This document shows positions 54,151 to 64,000 of a DNA stretch of 64,000 nucleotides, in pieces; position 1 is the first letter of the stretch; each line of letters starts with the position of its first letter. The notes below the pieces were generated by a model, which saw only the letters and a list, made by a program, of their open reading frames with translations, did not search any database and had not been told where the DNA came from. The DNA comes from Congeria kusceri (Eukaryota > Mollusca > Bivalvia > Myida > Dreissenidae), in assembly GCA_027627225.1 (NCBI GenBank), contig CM051028.1, positions 13,826,701-13,890,700 on the forward strand, read 5' to 3'. Made by a program: the position numbers and the translations under genes.

Positions 54151-54480
54151 ACACTAGATCTATTCAATTGTTCGCGGACTTTAACAAACAGGTCAACTCA
54201 AGGCTATTGCCGATCGATGTGAAACAGAAAGGACAGCTGTATGCCATGTATACGATGTACCAAAATGTACAAGGTGAAATTCAAATGGCCACATTCGATT
54301 TGTTGACTTGCTATTGTTACTGGTCTTGGATGGTAGATATTTCAAAACTGTTTAACAAATTGCACATTTTAAGTATTGCCCAATGTATAAATTGCTATAT
54401 CAAGCATATTTTGTTCATGGAAAAGCAATTGTTATTGCTATTAATGCATCAAGTAAATCATTGGACTGAGCTGAACAAAT
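54151..54480 (+). other. Probable 3' untranslated region start
   Basis: Sequence after the stop codon without a repeat match. No AATAAA occurs soon after; the first clear one I saw is 56305-56310, beyond several repeats, with others near 57690 and 58255. The true cleavage site cannot be placed by reading. Confidence 0.3.
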
Positions 54481-54708
54481 GTGACATGTCATGTAAAACC
54501 GGGCTAAATGCACGTGAGTTGTGTCGTCCCGGATCAGCCTGTGAGGTCCGCACAGGCTGATCCGGGACAACACTTAAAGCTTGTATGGTATTTTTTGTTT
54601 CAAGGAAGTCTCTTCTAAACATAAATCCACTGAATATGGAAAGTGTCGTGATGCGGAACGACAATTTACGCACATGCATTTAGCCTGGTTCCATGACACG
54701 CCTCATAT
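54481..54708 (+). mobile_element. MITE-1 copy downstream of the gene (first)
   Basis: GTGACATGTCATGTAAAACC, hairpin CCTGTGAGGTCCGCACAGGC, right arm CCATGACACGCCTCATAT. The right inner hairpin is deleted. Confidence 0.83.
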
Positions 54709-54980
54709 GTTTTTGTAAATGCTGTCAGACTAGGTAAATGCTGTCACAGTGTTTCAAGTCATACTGTGTTGTATGTATACCACTGATTCTGTACTGTTGT
54801 ACAGTTCATATTTTGTACTTGTGTGTATGTGTTAATCATTATTGTTGCGTAAAAATTAATTTATTGTATGGCATAACTGTAAGATGCTGCTACAGAATGC
54901 TTGTCAGTGATACAAGTTTTTATAGACTTCGTATTCCATAATATATTCAGAAAACCAAAAGTTGCATTAGAGTAATAGAT

Positions 54981-55172
54981 ATGGGGCGCGTCGTGGGAAA
55001 ACTGGTCTTAATGCATGTGCGTAAAGTGTCGTCTCAGATTAGCCAATGCAGTCCGCACAGGCTAATCCAGGACGGCACTTTACGCTTTAATGGTATTTTC
55101 TGTTTGAAGGAAGTCTCTTCTAAACCTAAATCCACTGTAGGCGGACAGTGCCGTTCTGGATCAAACTGTGCA
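54981..55172 (+). mobile_element. MITE-1 copy downstream of the gene, right-truncated
   Basis: Left arm ATGGGGCGCGTCGTGGGAAA, inner GCAGTCCGCACAGGCTAATC, spacer AAATCCACTGTAGGCGGACA, then GATCAAACTGTGCAG where it joins the next element. Confidence 0.82.
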
Positions 55173-55365
55173 GCCTTGCCATCGGGAGATCGTGAGTTCA
55201 ATCCCTACTCGGGGAGCGTTTGAATGATATTTTTTTCAGAACACCAAGTACTGGTTCTTCCCAGGAAACGGACTCGAAAGAGTCTCATTAAGCCAATGGC
55301 TTTGGACACAATTGTGCAAAAATTCAGAAACCTGGAATTTGTTTAAGCAATTTTCAAAGCTTATA
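55173..55365 (+). mobile_element. tRNA-derived SINE fragment
   Basis: CCATCGGGAGATCGTGAGTT with CAATCCCTACTCGGGG contains a B-box-like GAGTTCAATCC followed by a short stem, as in the T arm of a tRNA-derived SINE head. It is followed by a body with AGTACTGGTTCTTCCCAGGA and AACGGACTCGAAAGAGTCTC. The A box is missing; the 5' end is fused to MITE-1. Confidence 0.5.
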
Positions 55366-55434
55366 AATTCCTTACTTGTTTTGGAAATAATAATTATGAC
55401 TGCTTGGGTTAGACTGTATTTGTTTTTATTCAAA

Positions 55435-56235
55435 CAACATCTCCTCCTAAACCACTTGGCAGATTTTCACCAAACTTCACAGGAATGATCATTGGGTGAC
55501 CCTCTTTCAAAGTTGTTCAAATCTTTACGGTCCGCTGCATATGTAGGTCACCAGAGCTAAAAATAGATTTAAAAAGTGTAAACTTGAAAAATCTTCTTCG
55601 CTGTAACCGAAGAGCCCAGAGGTTTCATATTTGGTATGTAACATCCTATAGTGGTCCTCTACAAAGATTGTTCAAGTTATGCCCCATGGGTCAAAAATGA
55701 CCACACCCCAGGGGTCACATGGTTTATAGACTTAAATAGCAAAAAAACTTTAAATTTCTTATCCTCTGACACTGCAATACCTAGAGGTTTCATATTTATA
55801 CCGTAACATCATAAAGCGGTCCTCTACAAATATTGTTCAAATTATGCCCCTGGGGTCAAAACTGGTCATGCCACGGGGGTCACATGGTTTATATAGACTT
55901 AAATAGCAAAATGACTTAAAAAATCTTCACCTCTGAAACGGCAAGGCCCACAGCTTTTCTGTATTTAGTACGTAACATTGCATAGTGGTCCTCTCCAAAG
56001 AGTGTTCAAATTATGCCCCTGGGGTCAAATCTGGCCACACCCCAAGGAGTCACATGGTTTATATAGACTTAAATAGCAAAATGACTTTAAAAATCTTTAC
56101 CTGAAACTGCAAGGCCCAGAGGTTTGCTCAATATTGTTCAAATTATGCCCCTGGGATAAAAATAAGCCACGCCTCAGGGATGCAAATTCCTATTGGGTTA
56201 CAATGTCTCAGGTGAGCGTCCTAGGGCCCTCTTGT
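55435..56235 (+). repeat. Tandem-core repeat family F, about four units
   Basis: The unit of ~160-170 bp has GCCCAGAGGTTTCATATTTG, GTAACATCCTATAGTGGTCC, TCTACAAAGATTGTTCAA, TTATGCCCCTGGGGTCAAAA, GGTCACATGGTTTATATAGA and CTTAAATAGCAAAATGACTT. It closes CAGGTGAGCGTCCTAGGGCC with CTCTTGTTT. Confidence 0.8.
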
Positions 56236-56387
56236 TTAATATAGTTTATACAGGTAAAACTGTAATAAATTTTTGAAAACAATACATATGTAATGTATTA
56301 GGAAAATAAACCTTGAAGCTGAAAAGGTGGCTTATGCATGCATACTTCCCAAAAAATAATCAACATTTTTTTTTATGTCTTTATTAG

Positions 56388-57655
56388 TCCCCTGCCGGTG
56401 TTTCACCGGAGGGGACTATAGGTTTGCCCTCCGCCCGTCCGTCCGCAAAATATTCTTCCTGCTATAACTCAAAGTACTGAAGATACTTCGATGAAACTTG
56501 GTATACATATAAACGGCAATGTGAGTATTATGCACGACCTTTTATTTTTTACCAGAGGTCAAAGGTCACGTGATTAAACTATAGGTTTGCCATCCGTGTG
56601 TGTGTCTTTCTATCTGTTCGTCCGTATGTTTGTCCGTCCCCAAAACCTGGTTCCTGCAATAACTAAAAAAAGTACTTAACTTATTTCGATGAAACTGGGT
56701 ATACATATTAACAGCAATGTGGCAATGTGAGGTTTATGCACGACCTTTTTTTTCCACCAGAGGTCAAAGGTCACGTGACTGTTACTAAAAAGAGAAATAA
56801 ACTAAATACTGTAATAATTCGAAATGGACATAAGATATGACTATGGAACTTGGTACAAACATTGAACTATAGGTTTGCCATCTGTCTGTGTGTCGTTCTG
56901 TCTGTTCGTCCGTATGTCTGTCTGTCCGTCCATCCCCAGAACCTGGATCCTGTGATAACTCGGAAAGTACTGAGGACACTTTGATGAAACTTTAGCAACA
57001 GCAATGTGAGAATTATGCACGACCTTTTATTTTTCACCCGAGATCAAAGGTCACGTGACTGTTACTTAAAATAGAAATACACTTAATACTGTAATATTTT
57101 GAAAAGTGCATAAGATATGATCATGAAACTTCATGAAACTTGGTACACAGATTGTACTATGAGTTTGCCCTCCGTTTGTGTGCGTCTGTCTGTTTGTCTG
57201 TCCCGTCCCCAAAACCTGGATCCTGCGATAACTCAAAAAGTACTGAAGATACTGTGATGAAACTTTGTATACATAGAAAGAGCAAGGTGAGGATTGTACG
57301 CGACCCTTTATTTTTCACAAGAGGTCAAAGGTCACGTGACTGTTAAAATAGAAATAAACTTAATACTGTAATAATTCGAAAAGAACACAACATATGATCA
57401 TGAAACCTGGTACACAGAATGGACTATATGATTGCCCTCTTATCAGTTTAGTACTGCAATAACTCAAAAAGTAACTCGAATTTCTGGTCAATGTTACTAA
57501 AATAGAAAAAACAACAACTTGATACTGCAGTGACAAATGGGATTTGAATATGAAACTTTGTACATCTACAGATAAAGGGCGATTTGACGGTATTGCTCAA
57601 TGTTTAATTAACAAGGGTTTTCACCTGTAGGGGACTCCTGTATTGCTTGCAATAC
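56388..57655 (+). repeat. Tandem-core repeat family D, about four units
   Basis: It opens TAGTCCCCTGCCGGTGTTTC with ACCGGAGGGGACTATAGG and closes CACCTGTAGGGGACTCCTGT. Units of ~290 bp carry CCGTCCGTCC, AAAACCTGGATCCTGCGATA, TTTGATGAAACTTNGTATAC, TTATGCACGACCTTTTATTT and AGAGGTCAAAGGTCACGTGA. No coding content. Confidence 0.82.
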
Positions 57656-58299
57656 AATCAAAGCCTTGTTTAAAAGTGTGTTAAGTTAATAAATGTTTAT
57701 ATTAAATTAGTGTTAATTGTATACCACTATGGAGAATTGTTTTATCCAAAACTTAAATAATATTTATCTTGGCCAAGACAGATTGTAATTTTGTTTACGT
57801 TTATTAGTTTATTTGTAGAGCAAAATGAGCATTATTTGAACATATGCTTAACATGTTTTTGCTACATGTTATTTAGTTTGTTAATGATTTGAGTTGTTTA
57901 ACGATGAGCAACTTTTTAAATTGTATTCATTACAACCTTCACTATCAATTACTCAACAAAAATGAATCAAAGAAATAATTTAGTTGTGAAAGTGAAAGGC
58001 TTTCATCAATATTATGTTCAAGGTATGTATTTGTACACAAATAACTACATAATAAATGTGAACCTCGCTGCTTTGTAATATTTGTGATGTGGTATGTGTT
58101 ATAGAAAATTTTCCATTATTTGATGTCAGTGAGACCAGTGTCTAAGATGTGAATCTTTTTTGTGTATCGAAATGTGCTCGTTATTTCTAAGTGTAGCTCT
58201 AAATATGTTCAAATTGTAGTTCTAAATATGTTTATTAATTACCTTGTGATTTTATTAATAAAATGTAATACTGGTACTGAAACCAGTTGTTGTATTGTA
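57656..58299. other. AT-rich interval, no gene recognised
   Basis: Plain AT-rich DNA with several AATAAA words (near 57690, 58048 and 58255) and no repeat match. Confidence 0.4.
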
Positions 58300-59885
58300 A
58301 CATTATCCCTATGTTTGTAATCTATGTTACCACAGACTGTCATCAGTTCCGACTGTTATCACTGACTGTTGTCACTGGAGTTTTACATCTGACTGTGCTC
58401 TTACTATTGAAAGATACCACTGACTGTGATGTCACTTTGGAAATTATCACTGACTGTATTATCACTTTGAAAAACTATCACTATTTTGTCACTTGGGAAC
58501 GTTACCAGTGACTGTTGTCACTTTGGAAATCTACCACTGACTGCTGTCATTTTAGAATTCTACCACTAACTGTTGTCACTTTGGAAATCTACCACTAACT
58601 GTAGTCACTTCAGAAATTACCATTGACTGTTATCACTTTAGAAATCTACCACTGACTGCTGTCACGTTAGAAATCTACCACTGACTGCTGTCACTTTAGA
58701 ATTCTACCACTGACTGCTGTCACTTTAGAAATCGACCACTGACTGTTGTCACTTTAGAAATCGATCACTGATTGTTGTCTCTTTGAAAGGTTGCAGTTGA
58801 CATTGTCACTTGGGAAGGTTGCCACTGACTGATGTCACTTGGGAAGGCTGTCACTATGTTGTCACTTGGGAAGGTTGTTACTGACTATGTTGTCACTTGG
58901 GAAGGTTGCCACTGACAATGCTGTCACTTGGGAAGGTTGTCACTGACTATGCTGTCACTTGGGAAGGTTGTTACTGACTATGCTGTCACTTGGGAAGGTT
59001 GTTACTGACTATATTGTCACTTGGGAAGGTTGTTACTGAGTATGTTGTCACTTGGGAAGGTTACTATGTTGTCACTTGGGAAGGTTTCCACTGACTATGT
59101 TGTCGCTTGGGAAGGTTTCCACTGACTATGTTGTCACTTGGGAAGGTTTCCACTGACTGTTGTCACTTGGGAAGGTTGCCATTGACTGTGGTCACCGACT
59201 ATATTGCCAGTTGGGAAGTCACTAACTATGTTATCACTTGGGAAGGTTGTCACTGACTATGTTGTCACTTGGGAAGGTTTCCACTGACTATGTTGTCACT
59301 TGGAAAGGTTTCCACTGACTTGTGTTGTCACTTCGGAAGGTTGAAGTTGACTATGATGTGACTTGGAAAGGTTACAACTGACAATATTGTCACTTGGGAA
59401 GGTTGTCACTGACTATGTTGCCACTTGGGAAGGTTGCCACTGACTAGGTTGAAGTTGACTATGATGTGACTTGGAAAGGTTACAGCTGACAATATTGTCA
59501 CTTGGGAAGGTTGTCACTGACTATGTTGTCACTTGGGAAAATTGTCACTGACTGTTTCCACTTGGGAAGGTTGCCACTGACTATGTTGTCACTTTGGAAG
59601 GTTGCCACTGACTATGTTGTCACTTGGGAAGGTTGCCACTATGTTGTCACTTGGGAAGGTTAAAATGTTGTCACTTGGGAAGGTTGTCACTGACTATGTT
59701 GTCACTTGGGAAGGTTGTCACCGACTACTTTGTCACTTGGGATTGTTGTCACTGTCGATGTTGTCACTTGGGAAGGTTGTCACTTGGGAAGATTACTATG
59801 TTGTCACTTGGAAAGGTTTCCACTATGTTGTCACTTGGGAAGGTTGTTATTGACTGTTGTCACTGACTGTTGTCACTTAGGACTT
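58300..59885 (+). repeat. 30-36 bp minisatellite with two unit types
   Basis: The left part (to about 58790) repeats CACTGACTGCTGTCACTTTA with GAAATCTAC. The right part repeats CACTGACTATGTTGTCACTT with GGGAAGGTTGC. Roughly 45-50 units in all with variable length. The short overlapping frames near 59600-59920 are repeat-derived. Confidence 0.88.
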
Positions 59886-62242
59886 CTAGCTTCATTTCAC
59901 AGGAAAAGCTATTATTTGTGAAAACTAAAGTACTGTGAATACTGTAAAGTTTCGGAAAGGAAGGGGGACTTAACTATTGCATTACTACCAGAAGTATATC
60001 TTCAATGGTGGTATGGACTTGATTTTAACTTGACCGATTTCCTACAAGATTATAATGAATTAATGCCGTCCTTATTCGGAATGATCAATCATGACGGTGT
60101 TTCAGTAAAAAACTGTCACACGATCATCCGATTAACACGCCTGAGTTCACTAAATGTCACCACTTTTGAAGGTACGTTAAAAAAGGGCCGAAGATAATTC
60201 TGAAGTGGCGCTAATGGCAGGAAATTACGTTAAAGCGCATGTAACAATGCAAGTAGGATTTACATTTGTTTATCTGTCAAATACTTTTAAACTGATTTTT
60301 GTATATTGTTAAAAGCATGATAAAGCTTGTGTTACTAGTATTACGTGGAAATGCAAATATTCTGTTTTAAGACATTTTTTGTAAACACGACCTGATGCAT
60401 CATTCAAGAATCAGGTCAAAGAAAAAATATCTGTAGGTGTGGTTCCAGTATCATAACTGAAAATATTAGTTATGTTTACCGTTTTTTTTTTTTACTGGCG
60501 GCCAGGTTTAACTTTTACCAAGCGATAGATACAGATAAAATGAGTAACCTAAGTACCGTCCTTTAGAAAATATCCACTTTTCCAAAAGTTGTGTTTGTAT
60601 TGGCCTTTAGTATAGTTTGTGTAGAAAAACATATACTTCAGTGTGCATTGGATCCATCTCAGGTTCTAAGTGCAATCTGTATGACTTTGGTTTAACCTCA
60701 TTACATAAATGCACGCAGATGTGCTATTTGAATCGACAAACAACAAAACCATTGTTTGTATTGTCTTGACACCTTCAAACATGTCAGTTACTAGTATTCT
60801 GTAAAATCATTTAAACCAGGTCCTACTTTTATTTAACCCAGGAGCTACTTTTATTTAACCCAGGACCTACTTTTTACTTTGCAGGCCTTTAGACAGTAAA
60901 TGGAAATCATTAACTTAAGGGCCTTTTTTCGAAAACGCAAAACCTCATGACTTTTTTCTTACCTTTTAATCACTGAAAATGTTGCGTGTCGTTATAACAA
61001 TTACAGTTAATGAAAAGTACATTTATTAAAATTGTTACTTGAAACTTTGATCATAAATAAATTTTACATTTTTTTACAGGTCAGCAACTGACATATTCAC
61101 CAGATCTGAAGTGTGTCCTGGTGCCACGACTATGAAAGATCGCAGTCTGAAACTAAAATAATGACTTATAAATATGATAGTTACTTAACGGCTTTAAATC
61201 TCATTGGCCAATGTTTTGAGTTAAGACTAAGTGTGAGATAAAGATTTTTTGTATTCAGGTGGCCATGAATATGTCCTTTTCTTTTTTTTTCCTCGCCATC
61301 GGATTTTAGACTGTTGACGCAGGCCAACAGGATTTAGTAGGTGTATTCAGAAATCCGTCTTGAGTGAACTACTTCTTTCCTTTGCAGGCTACGAGTCAGT
61401 AAATCGATAAATTACTGCGTTTCTCTCGCTGAGCAATGAGGCTTCCTGTTATCTATGCAACTTTCTATGAATAGATGACAAGAAATAGATCCGACTTAAA
61501 TCACTAATAAAAATAATAATAATCCATTTAGTCCACATCTACAAGTGAATAAGTATGATAGATGTTTGTGCTGTTGACTGGTCAACTGCGTATTACATCA
61601 TATTGCGTAAGTTTAACAACAGCTGTTGTTTCGGGGTTTATAGTCCTTCCGCGCCTGAGGTTGCATTATGCGAGGACTTGTTTTAACAACAGCAGCTGTG
61701 TATTGAGTCAGTACTTATAGCGGAGCGATCGTAACCACTCGATTGACCATTGCTATTGTTTTTGACATGAATAAGAATTATGCAAAAGCATTGTATTTCT
61801 AAATAGAGTTTTGAATGTAATTTACTAATTAAACTTATTTTTATTTAAATTGGTATTTACCGAACATAGCGCTTGTGATAAAAAGCACTGAATATTGATT
61901 CGAAATTATATGGTTCATCGACTAGTTTTATGCGTTGTAGTTTGATTTGTATGCAAATAACTCTGCTTTCTTTTTAAAATAGTTTGCACACAAATGTAGT
62001 GGTGTGGGGTGGGGGCGCATGGTACACAAAGTCCATTTGATATTTTTCCCATTTTATTAGATGTCGACCAATATAGTCATGACGGAAAGATCTGTACAAA
62101 TAAGAACAATGTTACAAACAAAACACAACAGACTACAAAACGTACAATACAAATTGAAATGCAATTAATGTCAAATCAATGTTATACATTTCATAATTAA
62201 ATAATACAAATTTTGAATAAAGAAAATAATAATAAAACTCAC
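59886..62242. other. Intergenic DNA, no gene recognised
   Basis: No exon, TIR element or long frame is seen. A small local repeat CCTACTTTTATTTAACCCAG with GA(G/C) occurs two to three times at 60828-60880. Confidence 0.4.
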
Positions 62243-62296
62243 CAGGTTGGAATAACAATGATGCACAAAATGCGTGAGACTTGCGTCCACTCGGTG
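62243..62296 (-). CDS. Possible exon of an unidentified minus-strand gene
   Basis: On the minus strand TTTGGCCACAG precedes and GTGAGT follows a 54-bp block. One frame reads TEWTQVSRILCIIVIPT, which is hydrophobic toward its end like a membrane segment. Another reads HRVDASLTHFVHHCYSNL. Both splice signals are good, but no second exon was found to confirm it. Confidence 0.25.
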
Positions 62297-63999
62297 CTGT
62301 GGCCAAATGCAAGCATGGTCAGTAAAATTTACATGAAATGAATAGCTTTAACTGTCCTAACCAATGAAAATCTTGCATCGGACAAATCCATAGAAACGAT
62401 TGGACATAAGTATTTCATCACAATACACACGGTTGGATGCACACTAGACAGGAAACTAAATTTTGACTAAGTAAATGGACGTATACAAAACAAGGGACTT
62501 AAAAAAATGACCTGTACTACACATATATTGGCCTCGCACGAATTACAAAAAAATAATGTTGAGAATGTCGTAGATAAATAGCATTGGATTAGACGAGCGC
62601 AATATTAGTTTTAATTTGCAAAAAACAGTGGCCTGGATATCTATCTTCAATTAGGTCAAATACCAGCTTATACATGTACCATTTTATTTTTATTAAGAGT
62701 ATAGTTTCGAGATTTTTTTGTAAACATGATTTAACAGACAGGTGACTTACTAAAATAAATGTTTCTTAAAATAAAAATACTCACATAATTCATTTTCTCT
62801 TAGTTTCGTTTCTCGCCAACAGTCTATTTCGGCGTAGCTGTCTAAGATCACTTTTGACCTAGATTTCTTGCGATAATTATGCAGCGGGAAAATTGAATGC
62901 CAATAGAATTGGGCAAATTTTCTAATTTTAGGGAATGTAAACTTCAAACAATGGTTTAACGTATACCAATAACTGTTGCATACTTTTGGGGATTAAATTT
63001 TTTTTTTACATCATTGTTTACATAAGCGGTTAAATTAACGTTATAAACATATCTTCGACATACACTCTAGAAATGAACATAATTATGAACAAGTTTACTC
63101 ATTGTATGTCATGATCAGAATGTTATATTCATTCACATAATGAAATAACTACATTGTTTAGCCTTCATAATCGGCGCTCTAGCCTTCATAATTGGCGCTC
63201 TATAAATAGCAATTACAATGCTACAATGCACGGGTACGACAGTCTGTCACAGCGTACAATGTTGCCTGTTGAGCTCGCAAGCACAAAATATAAAGTGGCG
63301 AATTTCTGGTATTTTTCTAACAAATCAGGAAAACAGATACTAGCAAATTTGATTGAGCTTATATTTCCTATTATTTTATCAATGTGTAAAAATATTATTG
63401 TGCGCTGTAACCGACTGTCGTCCCCGTGAATTAATTCTAGCGAAGACAACTCCAGCGGAGAATCATTCTAAAAATAGCGCGCGGTAAAGCTGTGTTAATA
63501 CACACGCATCAATTAGCGTCTGGAGAATCCTAAACCCGAGAATTGCAATAAATGGGGAAATCATAAACTTACTGCTAATAATTCCCGCTATTATTTTCTG
63601 TGAATGTTAATTTTTAAAATTTGCCTGACAAATTCATATATCAATTATGTTTACGTAAATTACTAGTATTTAGCTTATTCATGTATCACTGGTGAAAACA
63701 TGGGGCGGTATATTATCGGTTTATTCAGTGTACATATATTAATAATTATTGAGTTTATCTCTGATTAATTTTGGGGGCCGATACGTTTTCTTATAGTGTC
63801 CGAAAAATCTAGTGTCCGAGAAAGTCTCCTTAGTAGGACCGAAAAATCTGGATTCCAAGAAGTCTCCTTAGTAGGGAACGAAAAATATTGGGTCCGTGAA
63901 GTCACAGCTTGGTCCTCTTGTATTATATTTAGGGCAAATAAATGACATCTCAATATTAATTTCTACGCCGATTGTCTTTTTTAAAGATATTTATTGTTT
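62297..63999. other. Right edge of the window, no confirmed gene
   Basis: AT-rich. A 24-bp direct duplication, GCCTTCATAATCGGCGCTCT and GCCTTCATAATTGGCGCTCT, ends in TATAAATAG at 63200-63208, a possible but unsupported TATA box. At 63795-63900 GTGTCCGAAAAATCT and GTCTCCTTAGTAGG repeat, probably part of a dispersed element ending GGTCCTCTTGTATT. Confidence 0.3.
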
Positions 64000-64000
64000 T

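Noticed and set aside
59602..59921. Three overlapping 71-83-residue frames (LSLGKVV repeats)
   Set aside because: They are the three readings of the GTCACTTGGGAAGGTTG minisatellite.
62750..62947. Minus-strand 65-residue frame followed by a GTGAGT donor (ATGAATTAT then GTGAGT)
   Set aside because: The donor-like word is good, but no acceptor, second exon or recognisable protein feature supports it.
63200..63208. TATAAATAG as a promoter
   Set aside because: No transcript start, coding region or other promoter element is seen downstream; AT-rich DNA gives such words often.

Overview
The window is nuclear DNA of an animal, most likely a heterodont bivalve mollusc. The reasons are a spliced gene with GT-AG introns, non-LTR retrotransposons, and many repeats built on ~150-185 bp tandem cores (dsDNA starting AGCTCGACTATTCGAAG, TGCCCCCAGCATCTTGATGC, AGCTCATCTGAGC and similar) of a kind I associate with bivalve genomes. 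I cannot fix the genus from sequence alone. No prokaryotic operon, CRISPR array, rRNA gene or complete tRNA gene is visible. One host gene organises the window: 21 coding exons on the + strand from 5547 to 54150 join in a single open frame of 676 codons plus TAG. It is the 3' part of a larger gene whose 5' exons lie outside the window. The product is a helical-repeat protein, and my best guess is a homologue of the mitochondrial RNA-binding PPR protein LRPPRC. The exons make up about 2 kb of the 48.6 kb they span; almost all the rest is repeats. Layout: 1-5115 holds an inverted-repeat element and a decayed LINE. 5547-9483 holds exons 1-4 with MITEs. 9640-14107 is a short inverted-repeat element split by a full-length LINE (9759-13988) that has an intact 1332-residue endonuclease/reverse transcriptase/RNase H ORF and an 11-bp target-site duplication. 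14316-19270 holds exons 5-9. 19614-20879 is a MITE whose hairpin has expanded into 26 tandem 32-bp units. 22255-24338 holds exons 10-11. 24737-31545 is a stack of tandem-core repeats, including a 496-bp higher-order repeat. 31647-34749 holds exons 12-14 and nested TIR elements. 35415-36384 is a hAT-type element with an 8-bp target-site duplication. 37157-42523 is a 5.4-kb satellite of about 119 units of 45 bp, open in long frames on both strands. 42657-54150 holds exons 15-21 with more repeats and two new-looking TIR elements. 54151-64000 is downstream sequence: tandem-core repeats, a ~30-36 bp minisatellite (58300-59885), and mostly featureless AT-rich DNA with one possible minus-strand exon near 62243. 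The most notable observations are the phase-perfect host gene whose exons match a ~35-residue repeat period, the fresh-looking LINE with a structured leader, the MITE-to-satellite transition, the two-strand-open 45-bp satellite, and a bias of one MITE family to sit directly upstream of 3' splice sites in six of twenty introns. All identifications come from reading the sequence; no database search or folding program was run.
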